Assembly (NCBI RefSeq): GCF_029840635.1
Contig: NZ_JAOCCU010000010.1
Coordinates: 1 to 64,000, forward strand
DNA: 64,000 nt
Source of the DNA: Mitsuaria sp. GD03876
Lineage (GTDB): Bacteria > Pseudomonadota > Gammaproteobacteria > Burkholderiales > Burkholderiaceae_C
Direction: 5' to 3'
The stretch's first letter is position 1; each line of letters starts with the position of its first letter. The notes below the pieces were generated by a model, which was not told where the DNA came from, did not search any database, and saw only the letters and a list, made by a program, of their open reading frames with translations. Positions 43,542 through 52,061 of the stretch are shown one piece after another. The position numbers and the translations under genes are program-made.

Positions 43542-44981
43542 TCAGGAACGCGGCGCGGCGCCGTAGCCACCGCCCAATGCGCGCTTCAATGCGACGTCGA
43601 GGGTGAAGGCGCGCGAGCGCAGATCGGTCTGGGTGCGGCGGTTGGCGAGCCAGGCGTCCTCGGCCGTCAGCACCTCGAGGTAGGTGGACAGGCCGCCGGC
43701 GTAGCGGCGCTGCTGGATCTGCCAGGCTTCGCGCGCGGCGTCGACGCCGGCATCGGTGCTGGTCAGCTCGCCGCCGAGGGCGCGCTCGCTCGCCGCGATG
43801 TCGGCGACCTCCTGCAGCGCCTGCACGACCGCCTGGTCATAGCTGGCGACGGCGGCATCGGCGTCGGCGCGCGCGCCGCGCAACTGGCCGCGCAGCCGGC
43901 CGCCGTCGAAGATCGGCAGCGAGATCGCCGGGCCGATGCTGCCGGTGAAGGCGCCGCCATCGGTCAGCTTGGACAGGCCCAGCGACTGCATGCCGGCGAA
44001 GGCGGTCAGGTTGACGTCCGGATAGAAGGCGGCCGTGGCCGAGTCGACCCGGCCGAGCGCCGCCTCGACGCGCAGCCGGGCGGCGACGATGTCGGGCCGG
44101 CGGCCGAGCAGCTGGGCGGGGAGCTGCTCCGGCAGGCCGAAGTCGCGGGCGATGTCCAGCTGCGGCCGGGCCAGCGCCAGGCCACGGTCGGGACCGGCGC
44201 CGGCCAGCGCCGCCAGCCGATGCCGCTGCAATTGCAGCTGCTCGCGGGCCGACAGCAAATCGGCTTCGGCCATCGCGGCGCGGGCCTCGACCTGGCGCAC
44301 GCTGCCGAGCGTCTCCAGGCCGTTCTCGCGGCGCATCCGGAACAGGTCGACCGTCTTGGCGCGCACGGCGAGCGCGGCCTCGGCGGTGTCCTGCAGCGCC
44401 CACAGGCGGGCGAACTCGGCATACCCCGAGGCGATCGACGCGGCGAGCATCAGCCGTGCCTGCGCGGCGTCGGCGCGGGCGGCCTCGGCGTCGGAGAGCG
44501 CGGCGGCGAGCGCGGCGCGGTTGCGGCCCCAGAAGTCGAGGTCCCAGGAGAAGTCCAGCGTCGCGCGGCCGTAGTCCTTCCAGCCGTCGGGCGTCACGGC
44601 GCGCGGCGTCAGGTACTCGTAGCTCTGCTTCTGCCCGGTGATCGAGGCATTGGCCTTGAGCTGCGGGCGGGTGGCGGCGCGCGAGGTCTGCACCACCGAT
44701 TCGGCCCGAGCCAGGCGGGCCTGGGCGGTCGCGATCGAGGGCGAGCCGGCGAGCGCCTCGTCGACCAGCTGGTCGAGCTGCGCGTCGCCGTAGGCGCGCC
44801 ACCAGGCGTCGGCCGGCCAGTCGGCGCGGGCGGCCTCGAGGGCCCGGGTCGCGGCGTAGCCGTCGACGGGGCGCGGGGTGGCCAGCGGGCCGGTGTCGGG
44901 CAGCGCCGCGCAAGCGGCCAGGGCGAGCGCGACGGCCGAGACCAGCGCGAGGCGGGCGAAGCGGCGTGGGCAGGGGGACAT
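43542..44981 (-). CDS. Outer-membrane efflux lipoprotein, NodT/OprM type
   Basis: A 479-residue TolC-like channel lipoprotein. The signal peptide ends at a lipobox LAAC, and the mature protein has two repeats of the outer-membrane efflux domain with LPEQLPAQLLGRRPDIVAARLRVEAA and ISLPIFDGGRLRG, both diagnostic. It starts at 44981 with GGAG eight bases upstream. It is the first of three pump genes (channel, adaptor, permease) on the minus strand, 49 bases before emrA. Confidence 0.93.
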   Translation of the reverse strand: MSPCPRRFARLALVSAVALALAACAALPDTGPLATPRPVDGYAATRALEAARADWPADAWWRAYGDAQLDQLVDEALAGSPSIATAQARLARAESVVQTSRAATRPQLKANASITGQKQSYEYLTPRAVTPDGWKDYGRATLDFSWDLDFWGRNRAALAAALSDAEAARADAAQARLMLAASIASGYAEFARLWALQDTAEAALAVRAKTVDLFRMRRENGLETLGSVRQVEARAAMAEADLLSAREQLQLQRHRLAALAGAGPDRGLALARPQLDIARDFGLPEQLPAQLLGRRPDIVAARLRVEAALGRVDSATAAFYPDVNLTAFAGMQSLGLSKLTDGGAFTGSIGPAISLPIFDGGRLRGQLRGARADADAAVASYDQAVVQALQEVADIAASERALGGELTSTDAGVDAAREAWQIQQRRYAGGLSTYLEVLTAEDAWLANRRTQTDLRSRAFTLDVALKRALGGGYGAAPRS

Positions 44982-45134
44982 CGTCTTTTCTCCAGTCGTG
45001 GCGGCCGGCGCGGAGGGCGCATCGGCCATGGACTGAAGCGTAGGGACGAGGATCCGGGAAGTCGTTCGGGAACGGTCGGGAAACGGTCGGGATCGCGGTC
45101 GGCGCCGGATCCGTCCGGTCCACGGAAGCCGGCG

Positions 45135-48095
45135 TCAGGCGTCGGCGGAGAGCAACGCGTCAACGCGCGCGAGGGCCGGCCAGGGCGTCGTGTCATGCCA
45201 GCGGGCGCGCAGCGCTCGCAGGGCGTCGACGTCCGCGGGCGAGGCTCCCGGCAACTCGCATAGCGCCAGGCGGGCGACCAGTTCCGCCGTCAGCGCGCCC
45301 TGCTCCCGCGCCAGCCGCGCGGCGGTCCCGGCGGCCTCGCGCGCGCCGGCGGAATCGCCCTCGCGCGCGGCCAGCGCGGCGCGGGCGGTCCACAGGTCGG
45401 GCAGGTGCAGCGTCTCGCCGAACCGCTCCGCCATCGCGAAGCCGTCGTCGAGGTGACGCCGGGCCTCCGCGAGGTCGCCGACGGCCAACGCCGCGTCCGC
45501 CGCCATCCACCGCAGGCCCGAGGCCTCGAACCAGGCGCCGGTCGCCGCATGGGCGGCGCAGCCCTCCTCGACCTCGCGCAGGCCGGTCGCGTCGCCGGTC
45601 CGGGCGCGGGCCCAGCCCAGCATCGCGCGGCTCGGGCCTTCGCCCTGGCCCAGCTGATGCTCCCGCACCAGCTCGCGCATCCGCTGCGTCCGCGCGAGCA
45701 CCGCCTCCGCGCGCTCGAAGCGCACGTCGACGAGGTTGGCGCAGCGCGCCGCGAACCCACGCATCACCGGCAGGCCGATCTGGGTGGCGCGCGCGGTGCC
45801 CGCCTCGGCCCAGGACCGGGCGATGTCGACCTCGCCCGCGTAGGCATGCGAAACGGCGCCGACGCCGAGCGCCAGCGAGGACGGGTCATGCAGCACCATC
45901 GGCGGCAGGCGCGGATGGCCGAGCGCCTCGGTCAGCGCGCGGGCCCGGCGCACGAGCGGCATCACCTCCTGAATCCGCCCGCGCTGCAGCAGCGTCACGG
46001 CCAGCGACACGGCGCCGGCGGCGCGCAGCAGGTCGTCGTCGAAGGCGTCGGCCGCGGCGCACAGCCGCAGCGCGATCGCCTCGGCCTGTTGGTACTCGCC
46101 GGAGGCGGTGAACATCCAGACCAGCCCCGTCATCACCCAGGCGCGCGGCTGGGTCGGCGGGAGCAGCTCGCACAGCTCGGCGCAGCGGAGGTAGGCCGCG
46201 CGGCCTCCCGGCGTCGTCACGCCGGTGGACTGCGCGAGCGCCGCGCCGCGCAGCTGCTGCAACGCGAGCTCGGCCTCGCAGCGCGCCTCGCCGTCCGGAC
46301 AGCGCTCCAGCAACGCCAGCCCGCGCGTCACGAGCAACAGCGCCTCGCGCGGCGCGAAGCGGCCGAGCGCGCGTTCGCCGGCGGCGGCGTAGGCGCCCAT
46401 GGCGGCGAGCGCGTCCAGTCCGCGCTCATGGTGCAGCGCGAGCGCCGCGGCGATCGTCTCGATCCGGTCGGCGCGGAGCTGGCCGAGCGCGGCGGCCGCG
46501 CGGCGGTGCAGTCCCACGCGGGCGGACGGCGCGATGCGCTGGTAAAGCGCCTGCCGGTACAGCGCGTGGCGGAAGGTGAATCGCGCCTCCAGCGAGCCGT
46601 CGGCGAGGGTCTCCAGCGTCGAGGGGGCCAGCCAGGCCTGACGCCGCGCCAGCTCCTCGCAATCCGCCGCGACGGCGGCCGCGTCGTGGCCGAGCATGCC
46701 GGCGACGACGGAGCATTCGAACTCCACGCCGCAGACGGCGGCCGCTTCGAGGAGGGTCACGGCCTCCGGCGCCAGGCGCGCGCGCTGGCGCTCGATGACG
46801 CCGGCCAGCGAGTCCGGCACCGCCCAGTCGTCGGAGGGCGCCTCGCCGGCCGCGGCGCCCGTCGAGGAGGAGAGTTCGTCGACCGCGTTGGCGACGAACA
46901 GCGGCAGGCCGTCGGTCTGGCGATGGAGGCGGCGGACATGGGCCTCGTCGGCCACCAGGCCCGGGCGATGGCGCGCGAGGTAGGCGGCGAGCTCGGTCTC
47001 GCTGAACGGATCGAGCAGCAGTTCCTCGCACAGGCGACGGGCGCGCAACTCGTGACGCAGGCCGTTGAGCGGGTGGTCGTTGGCGACGAGCTCCGGCGTG
47101 CGGTAGGTCGCGAGCCACATCAGCCGCGCCGGCGGGCGGCGGCGGGCGACGTGGTCGATGAGCCGCACGGTGGCTTCGTCGCACCAGTGCAGGTCCTCGG
47201 TGATCAGCAGCAGCGGCCGCGCGGCGGTGAGCTGTTCGACGAGCTCGGAGAACTCGCGGAGCATGCGGTCCTGGGTCGAGCTGGCGAGGCCGGCCTGCAG
47301 GCGTTCCTGCTCGTCGCGGTCGATCAGCCAGGGGAGCTGCAGCAGCCAGGTGGGCGCGACGCGGCGCAGTTGCGCGACGAGCGTGGCGTCGCTGCGCGCC
47401 AGGCCGGCGAGCGCATCCAGCACCGGGAGATAGGGCTCGCCCTCGCCGACCTGCTCGATGCACTGGCCGTGCGCGGTCGCGGCGTCGCCGAGCGACGCGA
47501 CGAAGGCATCGATGAGGGCGGTCTTGCCGATGCCGGCCTCGCCGGCGACGCAGCACAGCTGCCGCTGGCCGCCGGCGGCGCGCGACCAGGCGCCGCGCAG
47601 GCGGTCGAGCTCGGTCTGGCGGCCGATCAGGCCGTCGTCGGCGGCGGGCAGGAAAGCCGGCGGGGCCCTGGTCGCCGCGGTCGCGGCTTCGGGTTCCGCA
47701 GCGCGCGGCGCGACAACGGAGGCCCACGCGGCGGTCGGCGCGGCACCGACCGCCGCCGAAGCCGCCTGGCCGTCGATCGGACCGATGAAGCGATAGCCTC
47801 GACGCGAGGCGGTCTCGACCCAACGGGGACTCTTGGCGTCGTCGCCGAGGACGGCGCGGAGTTCGCTGATGGTGGTCTTGAGGACGGATTCGCTGACGTG
47901 GCGATGGCCCCAGACGCTGTCTAGGAGCGCGTCCTTGGTGACGAGCTGCCCGGCATGCCGCAGCAGCTCGGCGAGCACCCCGAACGCCTTGGGCGCCAGC
48001 GCGAGCGCCCGGCCGTCGAGCATGAGCCGCGCATTCGCCTCATCGAAGGCGAACGGACCGAAGCGCAACGACAGGGGAGCTCGGGGATCGTCCAT
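45135..48095 (-). CDS. Winged-helix DNA-binding protein with AAA-type ATPase and TPR-like domains
   Basis: A 986-residue regulator. The N-terminus (about 5-105) is an OmpR/PhoB-type winged helix (RLMLDGRALALAPKAFGVLAELLR, SRRGYRFIG). A STAND/AAA ATPase follows with Walker A GEAGIGKT near 180 and Walker B-like LLLITEDLHW. The C-terminal half is helical and TPR-like. Such proteins integrate a signal through the ATPase/TPR part and activate nearby genes. It ends 153 bases before the efflux-channel gene on the same strand, so it is a plausible activator of the pump. The start at 48095 (MDDPRAP) is fixed by the winged-helix domain; the frame is open upstream. Confidence 0.88.
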   Translation of the reverse strand: MDDPRAPLSLRFGPFAFDEANARLMLDGRALALAPKAFGVLAELLRHAGQLVTKDALLDSVWGHRHVSESVLKTTISELRAVLGDDAKSPRWVETASRRGYRFIGPIDGQAASAAVGAAPTAAWASVVAPRAAEPEAATAATRAPPAFLPAADDGLIGRQTELDRLRGAWSRAAGGQRQLCCVAGEAGIGKTALIDAFVASLGDAATAHGQCIEQVGEGEPYLPVLDALAGLARSDATLVAQLRRVAPTWLLQLPWLIDRDEQERLQAGLASSTQDRMLREFSELVEQLTAARPLLLITEDLHWCDEATVRLIDHVARRRPPARLMWLATYRTPELVANDHPLNGLRHELRARRLCEELLLDPFSETELAAYLARHRPGLVADEAHVRRLHRQTDGLPLFVANAVDELSSSTGAAAGEAPSDDWAVPDSLAGVIERQRARLAPEAVTLLEAAAVCGVEFECSVVAGMLGHDAAAVAADCEELARRQAWLAPSTLETLADGSLEARFTFRHALYRQALYQRIAPSARVGLHRRAAAALGQLRADRIETIAAALALHHERGLDALAAMGAYAAAGERALGRFAPREALLLVTRGLALLERCPDGEARCEAELALQQLRGAALAQSTGVTTPGGRAAYLRCAELCELLPPTQPRAWVMTGLVWMFTASGEYQQAEAIALRLCAAADAFDDDLLRAAGAVSLAVTLLQRGRIQEVMPLVRRARALTEALGHPRLPPMVLHDPSSLALGVGAVSHAYAGEVDIARSWAEAGTARATQIGLPVMRGFAARCANLVDVRFERAEAVLARTQRMRELVREHQLGQGEGPSRAMLGWARARTGDATGLREVEEGCAAHAATGAWFEASGLRWMAADAALAVGDLAEARRHLDDGFAMAERFGETLHLPDLWTARAALAAREGDSAGAREAAGTAARLAREQGALTAELVARLALCELPGASPADVDALRALRARWHDTTPWPALARVDALLSADA

Positions 48096-48213
48096 GGCGG
48101 CCGGAATTATCGGCCGGGGTGGGGGACGGCGCTGGAGGTCGATGGACACGGAAACATGGCGCTTGCGCCGGTACAAGACAGTGCCCTTCGGGCTCGACCT
48201 CGCCCGGAAGCAC

Positions 48214-48243
48214 GAAGCCCGCTGGCTTTCGGCAGCGGGCTTC
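48214..48243 (-). terminator. Terminator of the 50-residue gene
   Basis: Perfect 11-base-pair stem (48214-48224 with 48233-48243) and eight-base loop, about 66 bases beyond the stop of the small minus-strand gene and before the regulator start. The tail is only moderately T-rich. Confidence 0.7.
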
Positions 48244-48309
48244 TTCATTTCAGCGTCGACGATCGGGCCAGGGGCCGTCGATCGTCGGGCGCCTCGCGGC
48301 GCGCGGGGC

Positions 48310-48462
48310 TCAGCCCGGCTTGTTCTTCAGCTTGCCCTTCGGCATCACGGAAGTCGTCGGGGCGACGGGCCGGTCGGAGACGAAGGACGACTCCTTCGAG
48401 TTGCCGCTGTCCTTCTTCGGCTTCATCTTGGCCTTGTCGTTGCGTTGTTCACCCTTGGGCAT
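48310..48462 (-). CDS. Small highly basic protein (50 residues), unknown function
   Basis: A short gene with a textbook AGGAG eight bases before its ATG and a terminator downstream. The product begins MPKGEQRNDKAKMKPKKD and ends in a second MPKGKLKNKPG, so the Met-Pro-Lys-Gly motif occurs at both ends. It has 12 Lys and 2 Arg in 50 residues and no hydrophobic core, suggesting nucleic-acid or ribosome contact (inference). It resembles short conserved proteins of proteobacteria that begin MPKGxQR, whose role is unknown. Confidence 0.8.
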   Translation of the reverse strand: MPKGEQRNDKAKMKPKKDSGNSKESSFVSDRPVAPTTSVMPKGKLKNKPG

Positions 48463-48673
48463 GTCGAAAACTCCTCAGCGTTCAATGTGATTCGGTCATC
48501 GCCGCGGGTCGCTCATCGGCTTCGATGGCCGGACCTCCGCGGCGAATGCGGCACTCTACCGCGATCGCGGAGGGAGCTCGAACAGGGATTGGCGCCACCG
48601 GCAGGCAAGTTCTTCAGGTTCCAGCGGCGACGCGGGACATGACCCCGCCAGCGCGCCGCATCAGAATCCGCGG

Positions 48674-49009
48674 ATGAGCAAGCCTTACCTCTACCTGGCC
48701 ATCGCCATCGTCTGCGAAGTCTTCGCGACCACCTGCCTCAAGTACTCCGAAGGCTTCACCCGCCTCGTGCCGGGCGCGCTCACGGTGCTGGGCTACGGCG
48801 CGGCGTTCTACTGCCTGTCCCAGACGCTCGGATCCATCCCGACGGGTATCGCCTATGCGATCTGGTCGGGCGTCGGCATCGTGCTGATCTCGGTGTTGGG
48901 GTTGTTCCTCTTCGACCAGAAGCTCGACCTGCCGGCGCTGGTCGGCATCGGTTTGATCCTGGCCGGGGTGCTGGTGATCAATCTGCTGTCGAAGTCGTCG
49001 GCGCATTGA
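48674..49009 (+). CDS. emrE: Small multidrug resistance efflux protein, EmrE type
   Basis: A 111-residue four-helix drug/proton antiporter. The essential membrane glutamate is present in the first helix (VCEVFATTCLKYSEGFTRL), and the sequence IPTGIAYAIWSGVGIVLIS is the family hallmark. It works as an antiparallel dimer that exports quaternary cations. It is monocistronic here. Overall similarity to E. coli EmrE is high over the full length. Confidence 0.95.
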   Translation: MSKPYLYLAIAIVCEVFATTCLKYSEGFTRLVPGALTVLGYGAAFYCLSQTLGSIPTGIAYAIWSGVGIVLISVLGLFLFDQKLDLPALVGIGLILAGVLVINLLSKSSAH

Positions 49010-49104
49010 GGGGGACTGGTCCGCCGATGGCATCGCAGGGCCTTGTGGCCAGCGGCTTTCCGGACGGAACTAGAATCCCACCCGCTCGCCGGCCTGTCCG
49101 GCGA

Positions 49105-49230
49105 GCCTCGCTAGGGGTGCTGGTCCTCCCGGACCGGCTGAGAAAGTCCCTTTGAACCTGATCGACGGCTCCGGCCGTCAGGCCGCGGCGACCACCGCGG
49201 CCCGAGGTAATCCTCGCGCAGGGAAGCATG
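49105..49230 (+). promoter_or_regulatory. TPP riboswitch (THI element)
   Basis: The conserved THI-box parts are all visible in order: CTAGGGGTGC (49111-49120), GGCTGAGA (49136-49143), CCCTTTGAACCTGATC (49148-49163), then GAGGTAATCCTCGCG and CAGGGAAGC near 49204-49227. Between the CTGATC and GAGGTAATCCTC blocks lies an insert of about 40 bases that can form two hairpins (GACGGC/GCCGTC and GGCCGCGG/CCGCGGCC), longer than usual. A perfect nine-base-pair hairpin (49084-49106) directly precedes the aptamer. It should repress the downstream receptor when thiamine pyrophosphate is abundant; the expression platform would be in 49231-49320. Confidence 0.93.
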
Positions 49231-49320
49231 CCTTCGACACCTCGTGTCCTCGCACGCCGCCTTCTCATCGGCGTGTCCGGTTTGCCGACCTGCCATCGTC
49301 CTTCTGGCTTCGGCACATCG

Positions 49321-51516
49321 ATGGCAACTTCGTCCCCTCTGACTCCCTTCCCGCCGCATCGCCTCGCGATCGCCGCGGCCGCGCTCGTCGCCGGCGGCCT
49401 CCCGCTGCTGGCCGCCGCCCAGTCCACCACCGGCCCCGAACTCCCCAGCGTCGTCGTCAAGGGCAACTCGGAAGCCGCCGTCACCGTCGGCGGCTTCGGC
49501 GACACGCCCGTGGCCAAGCTGCCGCTGCAGGCCAGCGTCGTCACCGCCGAGCAACTCACCGACCGCGGCCTGCTCAGCCTGGCCGGGCTGACGCTGCTCG
49601 ACGCGAGCGTGGGCGACTCCTACAACTCCGCCGGCTACGTCTCCTACCTGAAGATCCGCGGCTACGACCTCGACAACCGCTTCAACTTCCGCCGCGACGG
49701 CCTGCCGATCAACGCCGAGACCTACCTCCCGCTCTCCAACAAGAGCAGCCTGGAAGTGCTCAAGGGCACCAGCGGCATCCAGGCCGGCACCAGCGCCCCG
49801 GGCGGCCTGGTCAACCTGGTCATCAAGCGGCCGACCGTCGAGCTCACCAGCGTGCGGCTGGGCGTCGGCGAGCGCGGCACCGTCGACTCCGCGATGGACT
49901 GGAGCCACCGCTTCGGCGACGGCCACGGCAACGACAAGGCCTTCGGCCTGCGCGTCAACGTCGAGGCCGCCAAGATGCGTCCCCAACTGCGCGACGCCGA
50001 CGGCAACCGCTGGATGATGGCCGTCGCGGGCGACTGGCGCGTCACCCGCGACACGCTGGTCGAGGCCGAGGTCGAGCTCAGCCGCCGCAGCCAGCCCAGC
50101 CAGCCGGGCTTCAGTCTGCTCGGCGACCGGCTCCCGGACGCGAAGGCCATCGACCCGCGCACCAACCTGAACAACCAGTCGTGGAGCCAGCCGGTCGTCT
50201 TCGAGGGCCGCACCGCCTCGCTGCGCGTGCAGCATCGGCTCAACGCCGACTGGAAGCTGCAGGCTCATGCCGCGATCCAGCGCCTGACCACCGATGACCG
50301 CCTCGCCTACCCCTTCGGCTGCACCGCCGCCGACGGAACCTATTACGCGAGCACCTACTGCCCCGACGGCACCTTCGACCAGTACGACTTCCGCAGCGAG
50401 AACGAGCACCGCAACAGCGACGCGCTCGACCTGTCGGCGCAAGGCAAGCTGACCGTCGCCGGCCTGACGCACGAGCTGAGCACCGGCGTGCTGTTCTCGC
50501 GCTTCAAGAGCCGCTTCCAGGGCCAGGCCTACAACTGGGCCGGCACCGGCAACATCTGGGGCACGTCGCCGACGGTCGCCGATCCGACGCTCACCGGCAC
50601 CAACACGAATCGCACCGAACGCAGCACCGAGCTCTACCTGCGCGACGCGGTGCAGTTCAACGCGCGCTGGCAAGGCTGGCTCGGCCTGCGCCACACGCGG
50701 CTGCATCGCGACAGCGTCGCGGTCGGTCCCGAGGCCGGCCAGATCGGCACGCCCACGTCGTACGACCAGTCGTTCACCACGCCGTGGCTCGGCCTGAGCT
50801 ATGCGATCGATCCGCAGCTGCTGGCCTATGCGAGCTGGGGCCAGGGCATCGAGTCCTCGGTCACGCCCAACCTGCCGATCTACCTGAACGGCGGCCGCGC
50901 GCTGCCGGCGATCCGCAGCAAGCAATGGGAGATCGGCCTGAAGTCGGGCAGCCGCACGGTGGACTGGTCGATCAACTACTTCGACATCAGCAAGCCGGCC
51001 ACGCGCGACGTGGCGCTGGTGGTGGGCGGCGAGGACCGGCTGGACAGCCGCATCGACGGCGAGCAGAACCATCGCGGCCTCGAGGCGCAGGCGGACCTGA
51101 AGTGGACCGGCGGCGGCCTGATGGCCAGCGCGATGAAGCTGCATGCGCGCCGCGAGGGCAGCAGCGACGCGACGCTCAATGGCCTGAAGCCGACCAACGT
51201 GCCGGAGACGGTGCTGAAGCTGCAGGCGCGCCAGGCCTTGTGGCTGCCAGGCCTGGAGCTGCAGGCGGGCGTGGTCTACGAGGGCAAGCGCATGGTGCTG
51301 CCTGACAACTCGCTGTCGATTCCGAGCTGGACGCGGCTGGACCTGGGCGCGCGGTACGAGCAGGGCATCGGCCGGCAGCTGCTGATCTGGCGTGTCGGGA
51401 TCGACAACGTGACCGACCGCCGCGCGTGGCGCGAGTCGCCTTACCAGTACAACCATGTGTACCTCTACCCGCTCGCCAATCGCACATGGCGGGCCTCGGT
51501 GGAGTGGGTCTTGTGA
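49321..51516 (+). CDS. TonB-dependent outer-membrane receptor, probable thiamine (or precursor) importer
   Basis: A 731-residue TonB-dependent receptor. Signal peptide to about residue 36 (LAIAAAALVAGGLPLLAAAQ), plug domain with SVVVKGN, YLKIRGYDLDNRFNFRRDGLP, EVLKGTSGIQAGTSAPGGLVNLVIKRP, then a 22-strand-type barrel ending in an aromatic-containing WRASVEWVL. By sequence it falls with siderophore-type receptors, but the TPP riboswitch upstream indicates that thiamine or a derivative is the ligand. I chose 49321, which gives a clean signal peptide; an in-frame ATG at 49228 lies inside the aptamer edge. Confidence 0.9.
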   Translation: MATSSPLTPFPPHRLAIAAAALVAGGLPLLAAAQSTTGPELPSVVVKGNSEAAVTVGGFGDTPVAKLPLQASVVTAEQLTDRGLLSLAGLTLLDASVGDSYNSAGYVSYLKIRGYDLDNRFNFRRDGLPINAETYLPLSNKSSLEVLKGTSGIQAGTSAPGGLVNLVIKRPTVELTSVRLGVGERGTVDSAMDWSHRFGDGHGNDKAFGLRVNVEAAKMRPQLRDADGNRWMMAVAGDWRVTRDTLVEAEVELSRRSQPSQPGFSLLGDRLPDAKAIDPRTNLNNQSWSQPVVFEGRTASLRVQHRLNADWKLQAHAAIQRLTTDDRLAYPFGCTAADGTYYASTYCPDGTFDQYDFRSENEHRNSDALDLSAQGKLTVAGLTHELSTGVLFSRFKSRFQGQAYNWAGTGNIWGTSPTVADPTLTGTNTNRTERSTELYLRDAVQFNARWQGWLGLRHTRLHRDSVAVGPEAGQIGTPTSYDQSFTTPWLGLSYAIDPQLLAYASWGQGIESSVTPNLPIYLNGGRALPAIRSKQWEIGLKSGSRTVDWSINYFDISKPATRDVALVVGGEDRLDSRIDGEQNHRGLEAQADLKWTGGGLMASAMKLHARREGSSDATLNGLKPTNVPETVLKLQARQALWLPGLELQAGVVYEGKRMVLPDNSLSIPSWTRLDLGARYEQGIGRQLLIWRVGIDNVTDRRAWRESPYQYNHVYLYPLANRTWRASVEWVL

Positions 51517-51540
51517 GGCACTGGTTTTTCTGTGTATACT
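51511..51540 (+). promoter_or_regulatory. tRNA-Asn promoter
   Basis: TTGTGA (51511-51516), 18-base spacer, TATACT (51535-51540), with the mature tRNA beginning 13 bases later. The -35 overlaps the stop codon of the receptor gene. Confidence 0.75.
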
Positions 51541-51552
51541 CTTAGGCTCTGA

Positions 51553-51628
51553 TCCCCGATAGCTCAGTCGGTAGAGCGCCGGACTGTTAATCCGTAGGTC
51601 CCTGGTTCGAGCCCAGGTCGGGGAGCCA
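51553..51628 (+). tRNA. tRNA-Asn (GTT)
   Basis: A 76-nucleotide cloverleaf with anticodon GTT at 51586-51588, acceptor stem TCCCCGA/TCGGGGA, the TTCGAGC T-loop region and encoded CCA. A strong terminator follows ten bases later. Confidence 0.97.
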
Positions 51629-51637
51629 AGATCAGAT

Positions 51638-51668
51638 AACGAAGGTCTTCGGACCTTCGTTCTTTTTT
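51638..51668 (+). terminator. Terminator after the first tRNA-Asn
   Basis: Perfect ten-base-pair stem (51638-51647 with 51652-51661), TTCG tetraloop, then C and six T. Confidence 0.95.
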
Positions 51669-51731
51669 AGCCAGTGCCCTACCGAAGGTGCTGGCCCAAG
51701 AATTCAGATCGATTGGATCTGAGCAGACTTT

Positions 51732-51807
51732 TCCTCGATAGCTCAGTCGGTAGAGCGCCGGACTGTTAATCCGTAGGTCCCTGGTTCGAGCCCAGGTCGA
51801 GGAGCCA
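51732..51807 (+). tRNA. tRNA-Asn (GTT), second copy
   Basis: Same 76-nucleotide tRNA as the copy at 51553 except for one compensated pair in the acceptor stem (TCCTCGA/TCGAGGA, C-G replaced by T-A). Anticodon GTT; CCA is encoded. Between the two tRNAs, after the first terminator, two further small hairpins can form. Confidence 0.97.
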
Positions 51808-51812
51808 AATTG

Positions 51813-51847
51813 AAGCCCCATTCGTGCAAGCGAGTGGGGCTTTTTCT
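51813..51847 (+). terminator. Terminator after the second tRNA-Asn
   Basis: A 12-base-pair stem with one wobble (51813-51824 with 51831-51842), six-base loop, followed by a T run. Confidence 0.93.
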
Positions 51848-52007
51848 TTGTCCTCTGGGCCTCCCTTCAAGCGGGCCATGGCCGCGCGGGCCGCTATCGC
51901 CGCGTTGTCGGCGCGTTGTTGTCTCGTTGTCGCCGCTTCTTACACCGTACGCGTCGGACGCCGACCGGATCGCCGCAACTCCCTGTCGCGCAACCCATCT
52001 TTCGCGC

Positions 52008-52022
52008 TGGCACGCTTCATGC
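52008..52022 (+). promoter_or_regulatory. Sigma-54 promoter of the PEP-CTERM gene
   Basis: TGGCACG-CTTC-ATGC: a perfect -24 element and a one-mismatch -12 element with the required GG-N10-GC spacing. It lies 39 bases before the ATG. RpoN with PrsK/PrsR is known to drive PEP-CTERM genes in exopolysaccharide-forming beta-proteobacteria; its use here is inference from the site. Confidence 0.75.
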
Positions 52023-52061
52023 GAATGCCGTCCCGGAATCTCACAACGGGGAGCAAGGGAA

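Noticed and set aside
51669-51731. Small hairpins between the tRNA genes as an sRNA
   Set aside because: Stems exist but there is no separate promoter or terminator; more likely processing structure.
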